From contig OU452209.1 in assembly GCA_911728435.2 (NCBI GenBank), positions 9,716,869 through 9,780,868 on the forward strand: a stretch of 64,000 bases of DNA, given 5' to 3'. Positions 20,464 to 35,662 of this stretch are shown here, piece after piece. A program made the position numbers and the translations under genes. This stretch comes from Apoderus coryli. Taxonomy: Eukaryota; Arthropoda; Insecta; Coleoptera; Attelabidae. Positions within the stretch are counted from its first letter, which is position 1; the number at the start of each line of letters is the position of its first letter. The notes under the pieces are model-generated. The model was not told where the DNA came from and did not search any database. It worked only from the letters and a program-made list of their open reading frames with translations.

Positions 20464-23400
20464 GTAAGTCATTGTCCAGTAGAATATCTGCTGCGACGAC
20501 AGTAAAAATTCTGATCTAAAAATCTAACTGTCAAACTTAAATATGGTGGATATATCGGTAGTTTCGTCAAAAATTATGGAGTACAATTCGGCTTCGTAAA
20601 CATTACCCACAATCTTAGATATAATTTCTTGCTCACAAGAATTAACTAATTCATTGGCTGTGATATTTCCAATGTATGTGGCACGAACGCCTGTATTTGT
20701 AAGATGCTCTGCTAACTGCACATCGCCAGCATCTATCCTAAATCTAAGAAGTGCTCGAAAACAACCATCATTATTTTCTGTTAGATTAAAATCACAATCT
20801 TCATTAAATAGGAGTCTACTATCGCGATGTCCTCACAAGGGTATATTTTGGCTACCACACAGAGAAAAATCTATCATATCATGAACCATATGCACATTCA
20901 ATCAATGATAGCATATATTCCGTATTCCACAATCAAAGCTACATTTCTTTCAATCATAGTTATATGATTAATTGCGAAATATGACTTTATTGCTTTAAGT
21001 ATAAAAATTAATTGACTTCCAATCAAATGCCTGAATTATAAGAATATATTGAAATTAAATAAAAAGTATTGATTGGACTAAGTGTCACTATCGTTGATAG
21101 AACATTTATCGCTTTTTAAGGGGAATACAGAAATTATAGACAGAATATATTTTGGTATTGAAATAATTGTTTTGTCATTTTAAATCAATTTTATATATAA
21201 TCCTGGAGAGAAATTAATTACTTAATTTAATAAAACTATCACGTTAAATAATTGTATGAAATAAAAGAAAGTTTTTATTCAAAAACAGTTTTATTAATTC
21301 TATAATACATTGTATTGTAATAAAAAAAATATTACTCTATAATCACAGTACAAAAAATAAACAATACATTAAACTATGTATGTCATTCTAATACATGAAC
21401 ATTGAACATGTACGACTAACAAAATATTAAACCAAATATCGTATTTGTGCTTTTTTACCATATCTTCATAGTGTCCCACTCCCACTCGGTACTTTGTATA
21501 CTGTATACCTACATCGTGTTAAAACAGGATATTTTGAATTTTGAGGTTATCTGAGGTTGCAAAAATGTATTCCATGCTGTCATGCTATACTGGTTAATGT
21601 GAAATAAAAAGGTTAATATTCATAACTTTTGAATGGAACACCCTGAATAGTTTTGTTAAAACGTTTTTATTATGCATTATAGGTACCTCTTAAATCATTT
21701 GTTGGCTAGACCGATCTTTAATAGTATTGTTCGAAAAGCTTACACAAAATAATTTATAGGAAAAAACTTATGATTAGATATACTTAGTTAGGAGTAAAAC
21801 TTACCGGAGAATATTGGAATTAGTTTGTCCAATTCTGAGGCGTTTAAGAAGTCTTCCATAATATATTATTGCAGATTATAGAACTTAACTATATAGACAC
21901 GCGCTACCGGCACACAAATAGAATAAATATATAAATGTAATATAACCTATTGTTTTAAGCTTTGCTAGTGACTAGGGAGTTCCGAAATTTCCCGATACAT
22001 CAGCCCGAAATCTACGTTTTTATATCAATGGTTTTGAATTCGTTTTATTATGATATCGGCGTATGAAAGCATTTTTTTTTTCAAGTCAAAAACTAATATT
22101 TACGAAGTGGGGTAGGTAGTACGAAAATCCAGTTTTTATTTAATTTATATACTTAAATTCGATACATGCATGGGTGGAAAATGTTGGATACTCGACGTTT
22201 TGTGTTTCGATATATCGATGAATTTAGCCCGGCGCAATAATAAGTTAAGGCTGTCCCAACAATAAGAAGTATTCACTTAATATTATTTAGTTTATTTAAA
22301 TAGTAGAATATGACAGCGAGTAAAATTTGGTTTTGTTAATTCAATGATATATATCTAATAATCCGAGTAGAGAAATAATATTCTTCCAATGCTTTTTCTT
22401 GCTTATCGTAATATAACAATATTTGAAATAATACAATTGCAATATTAGTTGCCAATTATACTGTAATCATTGAAAGAAAAAATATATCTGTTTTGTGCCT
22501 AACATATATGAAATTGAATTTCAATAATATCTGGAATGTCGGATTAAGTATATATTTAATGTTGGCCGAATTGTACTCTAATGAATTAAGTATTACTGTC
22601 ATTAAACCAAAATAGAGGCAATCAAATATATCGCTAATATTGATATTACAGTAAGATTTTTTTCTGTGCATGTAATATTATTGTTTTTAAAATAGATCAT
22701 AACCTTTCTTACCTGTTTGGATCGTTTTTCACTTAGTTTATTTCTAATATCCAATTCGGGTTTTCCGAAAACCCTTAAAAAATGTTGTGCTCAAATATAA
22801 ATCAAGTATAAATTGATAGAATTGATACTCCATGTATACTATTTTTCTTACCTTTGTGGTTACTTTTTGCAGTTTTAAGACTACCTATTAAGACCGAATC
22901 ACCGAACCTCTAAATACCGAAGTCAGTAAATGTGCCTCATGACATTGATATTCCTTCACCTACATATCTCTCAATACCCAAATACCCTGATCTCTCTCGC
23001 ACAAAAGGCAGCTTAATATACAATGACAGTTGACTTATATGACATACCTAATAACATAAATATAGTCATTTTCTATCGACAAAAGAATACATTCATAATT
23101 ATGAAATCACGATTCCAATTTACCGATTCGATTGGACGGATCATGACTCCGATTTTACAACGAAAGAACGTCGTCCTTTGTCGAGTGGGTTAGAAATAAT
23201 TCGGACAATTATACTTAGTATTTTGTAAGTCGGATGAGTTTTTCATGGTTTTATTTACAAAATACAGAACGGAAGTCAAAAATGACAAAATCGAATTTTT
23301 ATGTTGCAAATCACTGATCAAATGAAGTGAATAGTGAATTGTCTTGCGGGTTTCTAAGAGCGGCATCTTTGTCCTTGTCGTCTTCGTTCTTTGTTGATGT

Positions 23401-26400
23401 TCGGCGTTTTGTTTTAATTCATTTCTGACTTGGTTTCTTGGTTAGAATAATAAAAATTAACTTTAGTTTAGATCAGACCTCTTAGACTGATGTACATAGG
23501 CGGTAATATTAATTCAATATGTCGAGTAAGAGAGTCGCAAATAATATATTAAATTATTTCAAAAATCAAGAACAGTGGAGAGACTTGGAAATTAAAATAC
23601 AGTTGGTCAACCAGCCGATGTATGTTGCAGTTGCTTCTAGTTCAACACAAAATCAAAATACAGATTTCAATTACACATAACTTGGCGAACAATTGAAATA
23701 TGATATTGGCGCATTTTTAACGAAAATTGAAACCATCCTCGACATCACCAAATATAATTTATTGAAAAATCATTGGATTCCTGAACCACAATAAGAATTC
23801 CCCTTTTCAATTCACACCAAAAGAGGACGCGAGAAACAAAGGCGTCCAAAATACACCGAATTAAGAAAAATTGAATGGCTAGTTTTTTCGGAAGAAAAGA
23901 AAGTTTTTTTTGTAAATACTGTGCAGTTTTTTCATACGAAAAATAAGTTTGCGCAACGCAAAGTTGAATAGAGCAGTCAGACCTGTTAAATATTATAGGC
24001 CGGGTGCTCGTATAAAAAATATTTATGCAATTTATTTATTTATATGTGGATGAATGCTTTATCATTTTCTAAATGTTGAATATAATAATATCCACCGATC
24101 GATCGTTGGGGGACGCGCCCCCTGTGTCCCCTCCTTAAAGCCGCCGTTGTCTGATTCAAACCCACTCAAATACAAAAACGTGATCCTGATCCGTAATCCC
24201 CTTGCCCTAATTCGAAATTCGCTATTCACTTTATTTGATCAGTGATTTGTAACAGAAAATTTCGATTTTGTCATTTTTGTCTTCCGTTCCGTATTTTTTA
24301 AATAACAAAACCATGAAAACTTCATCCAACTTACAAAATACTAAGTATAATAATTGTTCTAATTATTTCTAACCAACTCGACAAAGTACGACGCTCTTTC
24401 GTTGTAAAATCCGAGTCATGATCCGTCCAATCGAATCGGTAAATTGGAATCGTGATTTCATAATAATTATGATTGTATTCTTTTGTCGATAGAAAATGGT
24501 TATATTATGTTATTAGGTATGTCATAATATGTTATGTCAACTGTCATTGTATATTAAGCTGCCTTTTGTGCGAGAGAGATCAGGGTATTTGGGTATTGAG
24601 AGATTTGAAGGTGGGGGAATAGCAATGTCATGAGACCCTTTTACTGCGTTCGGTATTTAGAGGTTCGGTGATTCCCTCTTAATAGTCTTAAAACTGCAAA
24701 AAGTAAACACTAATAAACACGACAGACAGAAATACCACTGTAACTTCTTGTTAATAAAATATCCAAGATATAGAACCATTATTTTCTTGTTCCATTGTAA
24801 ATTTTATGGATGGATGTATGCCATTTAAATAAATTTTGAATTCATTCAATTTATCAATGTTACTATTATAACATACATATTATATCATATCCACATCTAA
24901 AATAGATAACAGAAAAATAGAACATTCATATTTATGTGTCGAATTAAGAAATTTTCATAAATTAATTAGTGAAGACGACTTAGAGTTTTTATTTCAATAT
25001 TATTTTCGATACTATGAGAATGGACTGCTACAACATGCAACATAATATATTATAAATGAATTGAAGTGCGTTTACAGTTGAAAGGAATGTGTAGGATTCC
25101 CAATATGTTTTCGCTTCTAATAGGTAAAGGAAACCTACTTAATACCTATCGGGAACAAAAACTTCCAATTCGAGTATGACAAAAATAAATACTTATAAGG
25201 AATGAAGGCTTCGTTTTAAACAAAATGAATATATTTTAGCAGATAATTATTATTATTGGATTAAATGAAATACAAATTCATTAAGTAAATTTAATCTTGA
25301 AAAAGTAGTCTATAATAGTAGAGGAGTGATAATAATCATTAATTAACCGAAATGATAGTCGATACTCCACAAAATTATCACATTTAAATCATTTAATTCG
25401 CCAGACATGTTTCGATCATACAATGTCCATCTTCAGTGGCTTAACATTTTCAAAATTTCAGTACGCAAATTGCCAATAAATTGAAAGGATCTAATTAATT
25501 TTGTGCAAGAAAATGTTTTTAACAGTAATATTTTAATTCCGTTACATTTGCAAAACTTATTTAGCTAATAAAAAGGTTTGAAATAAGTATTGTTTGGCGT
25601 TTATTTTTCTTTTTCTATAACATACTCAACTAAAGGCTTTCTTAAGAAATTATTATGTGTAGCGAAAAATTATTCAACGTTCTACTATGATGAATATTAA
25701 AATGGAAAATTAAAAATACGAAGTATTAATTAATAATTATTATTAATTTGCGTACTGAAATTTGGAAAATGTTAAGACATGGGTATGTCCGAAACATGTC
25801 TGCAGATTATATGATTAAAATGTGTTTATTTTGTGGTGTATTGATTATTATTTCAGAATTAATATTTTTATTTAAATTAAAAATTAATAATTACCTATAA
25901 TTAAAATTCAATAATTATTTAGGGGCGAAAGTCATTATTTTCCTTTATAATGTGTGTAGTTAAAAACTCATAAATATGTAATATATATCGAGTATCTATA
26001 GAGGCTACTAGTTTCTTGATTTTTTTTTATTTCACCCGAAACACGTGTTTTCGATCATTTCTACGAAAAAACGTGGTTTTACAAAAATTTCTGTCTGTGT
26101 GTCTGTCTGTATCCATAACTCAAAAACCACTTAACATGTTTTAACCAAATTTTGTACAACAATACTACAGGATATGTCTCTGATTAAGGGGTTTAAAAAA
26201 GAGTTTAAAAAATTCATACTTCTTAAACTTATCAGGAATATTGATTAATTTTTCATTGGTTTAATAGAGCTTAACACAATAATCATAAAAAGTACATCAC
26301 ATTGGCGTTCGAAAAGAGTGTAAAAAAAAACTTTATAAAAATAAGTCCTATACATAGAAGAAATATTTTATTATTTTTATAGAATTTAACCTTTGAAATG

Positions 26401-29400
26401 TCGAGTTTCTCATGAATAAAGAGGGTCGTAACTTGGGAGTTAATGAAAAAGTAGAGGGAATTAAGGAAAACTTTAATTTCTTTTAAGCGTCGGTAATAAT
26501 GACACACCATAATAGCTAAAAAAGTAGGTATTTACGAAATCGTATCTAACTTCATATAAATTTACGCCCATTAGTAAAAACAATTTTTGATTTTGTGTGA
26601 CTGCGGCTACATTGGAAGTCCTATTGAGATGGTGAAGTAGATAAACATCCGCCTCGTTTATTCTGTAATTCAGTGCACTCCGCCAAATGTCCCTCCACTG
26701 TCCTAGAACGTTTCCAACCTCCGCTTTACTCGGTCAGTTTTTTGTAAAATTTATAGCTATGAATTTACTTGAACCAACTTAATAGCACTAAATTTTTATC
26801 TCTAGTTCGATTGCTAAAAAACGGCTCAACAGATTTTAACCAAATTTTGTAGAAAATGCTAATGGACATAGCGAGGAACTGCTTATATTTTGGAACTCAT
26901 AGGGCGTAACTAACGGGTATAAAAAGAGGGTCAAACTAAAAAAATATATATAAGTAAAGATCAAATTAATGTACTGTCAAAAAAGATTAAAATAATAAAA
27001 AAGAAACAAAGATAATTTTCTGTATGGACCGCTTTTGTGACTCAAGGATCTCAATTAAAAGGATTTCATGTCCGTAAATATAATAAATAAAAAATAATTT
27101 AATGGCAAAGCGGACTACCTTCTAAATTGACCACCGTCCGAGCATTGCTGATACCCAAATATTTCGGAGATGCTGGCAGAAGGATAAAATGGTCTCCTGC
27201 TAGCGTTTTGTGTTCATACTATTTTTATTTATATTTATTTCTATTTATACGACTGGTTTTACCTATACATTGAGTTTGTTCGGCCTCTGCCTGGTATGGG
27301 ATATGCATTACTATGTACATGTAGATGATACGTGTTTACATGTGTCTACTATTGTGTATCCTATTAGGCTTAAATGCGGGCTGATATTTGTAGATGGGCA
27401 ACGACTATGGTACTGTGACGAGCTCATAACAAGGGCGAAACGAATTCGTCAGTATCTGTCGACCCATGCCTCGGTCTGGTTCTATTGAATTAGACTGGGG
27501 CCCTGCTAAATTAAACAAAATTCCTTGTGTAGGTAAAACCAGCATTTTAGTCCGCTTTGCCATTAAATTATTTTTTATTCAAGGATGTCAGTTTGTTTTA
27601 AATATTTGTCTTTTATTTTAATATTCGTTTTCAATGTTCAGTATTATCCAGTATTCCAATATTACCAGCCTTACTTTAACTAATTATTTTCGAGAAATTA
27701 GCAAACCTTCGGGATGGCTATAGGCACTAGAAGAGGTTTGGTTAATCTCAAAAAACTAAATATTCTGCAGTGATCAGCTGTAGTTAATTTTGTTTCACAA
27801 GCACTATGCAAATAACATAACGTGCACATTGCTTTAAATTTATTTTCTATTATGTTTTTAGACTGAGAAGGCCCTGGAGGATCCAGATTTTACAGCAGCC
27901 GCCGTAGCAGAAGTAGAAGAGGAGGAGCGTCAAATTCAATTGGCGTTAGAAGTAACTGCGTACCAACAATTGAACCCACGAAGATCAAGTAGAAAATCCT
28001 TAGATACTTCTAGTATGCCTCCAGGGTGGTCAAAACACGCCAAACGTTTTTCTTCCATAGCAGGGTATAGCAGCCTTTTAGAGCCTCCAACGAGAGTGAC
28101 CTCGCGGTTGCCTAGTTTAATGGATGAGGACTCGCCTCCAGAAGATGTTGGGTCTTTTTACGATGAGGTGTATTATAATAGGTATATAATTATATAATTT
28201 GTGATTAATTAAAAGAAACACAATTCGTATGGTTCACAAAGTATTTTATTAACGTAATTTTTCTCTCAGATGCATGTTTCGAGGGTCTATACCCCATCAA
28301 CAGTCACGAAAATATAGTCAAGAATTAAAACCTAATTTAAGATGGTGTAATGAATCTATAGAAGTAAGTGACACAATCACCACAAAAAAAAAAAGAGTAC
28401 TCATTATTACGGTACATTTAAAATCAAGTTAAAAGAAAGGCAAACTTCTATGTTAAAATAAATAATATTATATTGTAAAAGCGTTCTGCCAAGTGTTATA
28501 ACAGTTGATAATATATTACATCTGACAATCATTTAGAGATATGACCATATTTTAAGTTGCGCGTATGTAATAGTGAGTGTAGGTTTTTTTGTGATGAATG
28601 TGTCTCTGACTTGTAAAGATTCACAACACTATTTTAAATATGGTTCTCAATTTTTGACTGTACTGTTGTTACTGATCATAGGGATATATACCCTCGAAAA
28701 AAAAAAATAAAAAACTTTCAGCAGGTGACGAATTTTATTTATTTTAATTCACATGCACTACACTGTGTCAATTGACTATTTTTCCAAATTTTTATTTAGT
28801 TGTTTAAATGTTTCTAATATGACGGTACTCAACTAAGTTGGTCTGAAGAAGCTTACTAGACTGATCAGCGAAACGCCACTCTGTGTTTTCTCGACATATG
28901 ATTTATTCAAATATATTGTGTATGTAATAATTGCAACAATGCGGTAATCAAGTATCTCAAATGCAATATCTAATATCATAGGACGTTTATGTTTAGTAAT
29001 ACACGGTAACACCCGTTTTAAAATGATTGTAATTTTTTGCTTAATCTGCTTAACGATATTTAATAAACCGTGTATAATATTAAGAGCATTTAACGTAGAA
29101 ATTTTCGTTGCGTTGATGGAAGGGTTTTTCAAGGGTGCAGCAGTATAAATTAATAAATCATTTACATCAAGTTTGAGTGGTGACAGATGGGTAAATACCA
29201 TCATCATCAGTCATCAAAATATAGTCAAAAATTTAACCCAATTTTTAAATGGTTTGTTGAATACCTATATAGAAGTCAGACACATAACACAAAAAAAAAC
29301 AGAAAATACCAGTTTGCAAAAGCGTTCTGCCACATTTGACAATCATAGAGATTTGCCCTTGTTTCAATTTTATTTTAAATTTGCTGTTATTACAGCTATT

Positions 29401-32400
29401 GTGAGGGTACGTTTTTTAGTGATGCCTGTGCCTCTGACTTCTATCGATCACCAACACGATTTTAAATTTGGTTTCAATTTTTGACTGTACTGTTGTTAGT
29501 GATGATGGGAGTAGCTATCAAAAAATAAAAACTTTGTGGAGGTGATCAACTTTATTTATTTTAATTAACATTGCACTGCACTGTGAGAATTGACTATTTC
29601 TTCAAATTTTTTTGTAGTCTTTTAAAACTCACAATTAATTTTTCTAATTTGACGGTGCTCTAACAAAGTTGGTCTGAAGGAGCTACCAAAATTATCAGCA
29701 AAACGTTAGTCTGTGTTTCTTCGACATATGATTTATTCAAAAATATTGCAATAATGAAGTAATGAAGTAATCAAATATGTTCAGAGATATACAGGCGGCA
29801 TACGCTTCAAACGATTGCAATTTTTTGCTTAATCTTCTTACAGAAATTTAATAAACTATTTATAATATTAGGGCATTTAACGTGGAAATTTTCGATTAAT
29901 GTTGATGGAATGGTTTCTCGGCGGCGCAATAGTATAAATTCATAAATCAGCAGCATCAGGTTTGTAGCATATAAAGTGGTGACAGATGGGTAAATACCAC
30001 CATCGTTTACTGTGCTTGTTCAGAAGGTCCGTGTAATCGATCTATGATTATTTTAAAGCTAGAATGTTTAGGAGCCATATGTATGGCTCCTTTTTTTTTA
30101 TTATCTCGAAGACTTATATACGGTGTGTGTATAAAGTTTGGAAACGGCTTAATACCTAATCTTACTATAATATATAATTTACTGGGCGATTTAAACCAAA
30201 TTTGGTACAGTTCTCTAAACGGATCCCTGACAATGAGGCTATTTGCGTTGAGAATAATAATAAGTATTTATTTCCAACAGATACAAAAACATTTACAGAA
30301 AATTCACATTACAATTGAGGAATCAATAATAATAATGAATACTGAATGTGCCACAATATACAAATAAAAAAGCAAATAACTAAACAATCAAAATCACACA
30401 ATACATTTTATACTTACTGGAGTTTTCCAGCCTCTGCACTGAACCACCAGTCATCCACGCAATCATTCACTGACAACTTAAGGAACCGACTATACATTGA
30501 TAGCACAGTCGCCACAGACGCGATTACCACCGAACAAATGAAGTATACCTACAGGGCTCCCATAGAGAACTTTTGTTCTAGCTGGTCCTCCAGCATAAGT
30601 AGCCCAACGTTTAGCCGCAAAACTAGATATCTCACAGCCCAGCAGGAACGGGCTATCTATATTGCTGTGAAGTAATTTATAGAGAAATGCAACCGCATAA
30701 ATATCTCTTCTCCTGGCCAAAGCGTGCATTTCAAAACGCGTAATATAACAATTTCAATGTATCCACAACTTGAAAGCATTTGCTGTTTCTGATGAGAAAT
30801 CCCTGCTACTGTGGAGCGGAAGCAACTATTCTTTCAATGTGAAGAATGAATGTCAATTTCTCATCAAATGTAACCCCTAATCTCTTGCAACCTATTGAGA
30901 GCCTCAACATTCCTGTATCAGAGGACTTTTCACCTGAGTGAAAGAAACAATGTTACGTTTTGACACATTCAAGGATAGTTTTTTATCGACATACCAAAAT
31001 AGGAGTAGAATATCCATACTGCTCTGTATCGTGTAACAATCATTTAACGAACTGAGCAGTTGAAAAATCTTAAGGCATCCGCATAATATGTAAGTCTACT
31101 GCAATTTATTGACTCTATAATATCATTGCAAAATAGATTAAACATTAGAGTTCCTAGGTTTGATCCCTGAGGCACGCTTCCCTGGTTAAGTTTGTTGTGA
31201 TCTCTGATAAAGAAAAGATGTTTCGATGTATTAGAGTAAACCCTAGTCAGAGGTTTCTTCAAATCATTATATGGCGAGATAATCCGACTGAAAGTTTTAA
31301 ATTCATAGCGTTACAGACTGTAACATATGCATACAAGTTATATCGGTTCCTCTAGAGAAACAACCAAATATATATTTATTTATTTTTTATTATTCTTGAA
31401 CCGCTATTCTAATTTTTTTCAGTTTACTTTTTTTCTTGGGGTGTTCGGTTCTTATAAAAATTCCTCTTTACACACTTCTCTACATAAATATATTCATATT
31501 TATTATTTATTTAAATTTTCTATAAAGCTCGATATAGTTTTTATTTGAGAATGGAAAAACGCGATGAATATTTGTTTTTGAATCTGGAACATTTACCATT
31601 AACACCATATCTTTGTCTGCTATAACATCTGCTGTCATTTTAGAAAGTTCTTCCAGACGGCATGCGCCCGAAATGCCCATAATTAATAAGTACTACCTAA
31701 AATATTAACAATGCAACATAGAAAAGACATCAATTTAAGTAAATATTTTACCCACATCATTAAATAAGTCTCGTTACCTGCTTCCATTAAAAACTTGTTA
31801 ATTTCATCCCGTGTTAGAATTTTAGACTTTTTGGCATGATACCCAACTGACATGATACTGACACTACCTACCCAAAGTGGTCTTTAAATTTTATAGGGAA
31901 TCTGAAAAAAAAATTACAAATGTGCTCCTTCCATTAAAACAGCTAAGTAGATGGTTACTTTTGGTATATCAACGTTTTTTAAAAGCTAATCAACATCTAG
32001 AACTATCCTGTAGTATTTTTGTACCAAATATTAAGTGAGTTTTGAGTTTTTGTGGATACAGATTTGACTAAATTTTTTTAAGACTCTTCACGCACGTCTA
32101 TGGTACATGCATTTTTGTCATGTATTTTTGACACCAATTCAACTACCCTTGGTAAATATATAATTTTTACTGTCTAATTCTTTAACCCTTTTTCTATTAT
32201 TTATGAAGGCCTAGGTAAACAAGTTTTTTATGCTGCATTTTATATCAAAATTATATATAATTGGCCAATTTTCCTGGTACGTTTGGCATTTTTTTTTTCC
32301 ATTTTACACTATTTGGGAACGCCTGTGTGAACCAATTTTAGGTTATATTCTATCACAACTATGAAAAATTATTCCATATTGCGAATAAGTTAATATATAG

Positions 32401-35400
32401 GAAATTTGTTTTTTTTTTCAAGTTTTAAACCCATTTTTACACTCTTTTCGAACGCCAATGTGATCTACTTTTTTTTTTCGATAACCACCAAGGGAGTATA
32501 GCCATTAGAAGAAGAATATGCAAAAATCATTTTTTAACATTTTATTCGAAACTATGAAAATGGAAATTGTTTTTCTGTATGTATTTTTTTTTTTTTTAAT
32601 AAATGTATCAAATATTAAAAGCCTGATTTATCAGATATTTATATAGAAACGTATTCTTAAAACGTTCGAGTAAGTTGCAATTATTGAATGTTGATGCGCT
32701 TTTCCAACTTTGTCTTAATTTTCATTATTATTTTACCTTACCAACAGGATTGCCCTGATTAGGGCCGTAATAACCTTTTATGCAGATATCTACTGAGAAA
32801 TATTAACTAGGTGTTTTTTTGCAATATCTTTATATTTTATTTGCGAGTGAAACAATAATTTGAATTTAAACTAATTAATACTAACATAAGTAGTTTGTTT
32901 ACAGAATTTTTTATTATTAAATATCAACTAAGTATTACAACAATAATATTTACAAATAATAAAAATTTACAAATTACAACAACATAATATTTTGATTGTC
33001 AAAATGGTATGTACAGGCAACTTAATATTAATAAATAAAAACTAAATATAAAAATAACAGTTATAAATAAATTACGGAAACAATATAACAAAAACACTAT
33101 AATCTAAAATCGTACCCTATTATTTCTTCTCTTCTTCTTCTTCGTCAAAAACCCTCAACAATTTTGTTTCGACCTTACCAGATTTTGGTCTGTTGGGGTG
33201 TCGTCGTTTCCGAGATTTTTTCTCTTGTGCTTCCACCACTTCTGGTGGCAACGGAAGATTCCGCTCTTTCGCGAACATTTTTTTCCATTTTACCACCAAC
33301 TTCGTAGCTTTACTGTCAAGCTCACCGTCAAAAAGACAGAGCTCGTTAACGGTTCTGCCAATCTCCGTGTCCTCGAGGTGACGCGCTGTCTCAGGAAGGG
33401 AATCGAGCTTTTTTAGACACGCTAAAATTTCCTCTGTTGCAAATTTATATTGTACTTCGTACTTGTAAGTCTTGTCTTTTATCATCGCTTGAGCCATTTT
33501 AAATCAAATAGTTTCTGTCTGAAGTCGATATTAGAATGAATAAATTTCTGCAAATACTGCAGTATTTATAGGAAACATATTAGTTTTTGGACTGGTTCGT
33601 AATCCAGGTAACAGGTACCTTTTGTTACCTGGCAAAAGGTACTAATCGTATAATCCTATTTATTATCGCAGTTATTAGGAACTATTTGTTATTCCTGTGT
33701 ACCTACTCCATTACCTTTTAATAATATTCTTTATTCAATATTTGTATTAGGTATCTCTTAGAGTATTTGAATTTGTGGCCAATTATGACAAAGACCCAAA
33801 CTGTAAATCACTACCTACTTCAAAAAGTTTAGGATATATTAAATACCTAATACCATAAAAATAAATAATATCATATAACAATGTGTCTGGGTTTAATTTT
33901 TTTTATGAACAAATACATTTTAAGTGTTAAAACTTAAAAGCTCTTTTTTAAATTATTCATAATTTTAAAAACAAAATCATTCCGTTAAAAATCTGATTTT
34001 AATCATCTTAACCCTGGCATTAGTAGGTACAGGATAAGTTTTAATTCATTTCCATATCTTCATTTTTACTCTAGTTATGTCCAAAATATTAAAAAAAAAT
34101 TAAATTCAACATTTGGCGTGCAATAAACTTGCTTTTCATGTATCCACATATATATATATAACAGTTGTAGAAAAATATTGTTTCTATTTCATGTTTTATG
34201 GCACATTCGAATGAATTTTTGACGTCGACAAGTCTCGGCCAAAAATGAACACTCTTATGTGCCATTTGCAAAACACTCATTTTGCACACTTAATACAAAA
34301 ATAACTATTTGTAAATTATTTATTTTACAGCGTCATTGTGATGGAATTATTGTCAGAACTTGCAAAAAAATATCACCAATTTAAATTTACGAAGTACGAG
34401 TCAACTAATCTGGGTAACGTAGTATGTTTAAGATGAGCGACATTTGACTTAGAACACAAAAGCTTACATGATACCACAATTCCAATACGTCAATATCAAT
34501 AAAATAACAAACAATTTTCATTATATTTACAAACACATTTAAAACATTAAAATATAATAAAATACATTTTTATTTAAAAAGATGGAACTATTGCCTGATA
34601 TGTTGAATACTTCCAACACAACATATCAGGCAATAGTTCCATCTTTTTAAATAAAAATGTATTTTATTATATTTTAATGTTTTAAATGTGTTTGTAAATA
34701 TAATGAAAATTGTTTGTTATTTTATTGATATTGACGTGTTGGAATTTGTGTTAGAAAGGAAAGGGGAAAAAAATGTTGTTTCAACCTGAAGAAGTTACTA
34801 ATTAGTAACGAAACGTCGTTTGATATGATTGTTGTTTGATAGTGACGAAAATAAATATGAATATATTTATTTAGAGAAGTGTGTAAAGAGGAATTTTTAT
34901 AAAAACCGAACACCCCAAGAAAAAAAGTAAACTGAAAAAAACATCAAATATATTTTCAAAACGAATTTTGCGACAAAATGCTGAATGTTTTGATCCTTGA
35001 GGTCTCGTCGGTCCTATTATTGTACTTGCTAAATTAATAATGCAATAAATATGGATCAGTAATATCGACTGGAGTCATCCATTACCTCCTAACATCGCCA
35101 CAAAGAATTGGAACATTCTTTATTCTACCCTTCCAATATTAGCTGAAATAAATATAGATCGCTGGGTATGTACGTCATCCAATGTGTTACAGCTACAACT
35201 TCATGGGTTTTCAGATGACTCTACATTAGCTTATTGTGCATGAAATTGTGGTATCATGTAAGCTTTTGTGTTCTAAGTCAAATGTCGCTCATCTTAAACA
35301 TACTACGTTACCCAGATTAGTTGACTCGTACTTCGTAAATTTAAATTGGTTATATTTTTTGCAAGTTCTGACAATAATTTCATCACAATGCCGCTGTAAA

Positions 35401-35574
35401 ATAAATAATTTACAAATAGTTATTTTTGTATTAAGTGTGCAAAATGAGTGTTTTGCAAATGGCACATAAGAGTGTTCATTTTTGGCCGAGACTTGTCGAC
35501 GTCAAAAATTCATTCGAATGTGCCATAAACCACGAATTTTCACACAAAATAGAAACAATATTTTTCTACAACTG

Positions 35575-35662
<88 letters not shown>

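Larger units (their letters stand above)
31515..34480. repeat. Left arm of large Crypton-linked inverted duplication
   Basis: Reverse complement of 35243-38297 at high identity along its length; examined matches include the TFIIS-type gene, both AT-rich flanks, the TATA region and the Crypton N-terminal half. It lacks the 33-bp insert at 35764-35796 and the long TA expansion of the right arm. The arm stops inside the recombinase gene, so the recombinase C-terminal half exists only on the right. Confidence 0.88.

Noticed and set aside
20464..20505. Extension of host exon 1 to the stop at 20505
   Set aside because: A strong GTAAGTC donor at 20464 and phase agreement with the exon at 27862 show that this is intron read-through.
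27210..27488. 92-codon hydrophobic ORF treated as a gene
   Set aside because: Lies inside a small inverted-repeat element and has no known relatives; kept only as an observation.
28833..29207. 124-codon minus-strand ORF
   Set aside because: Falls across the junction of two tandem terminal-repeat copies and has no recognisable motif; the second copy does not preserve it.
30044..30367. 107-codon plus-strand ORF near a LINE relic
   Set aside because: No family resemblance, biased composition, and it adjoins degenerate repeat sequence.
33193..33416. Plus-strand ORFs over the TFIIS-type gene
   Set aside because: Antisense shadows of the intact minus-strand gene, whose protein has a recognisable domain.
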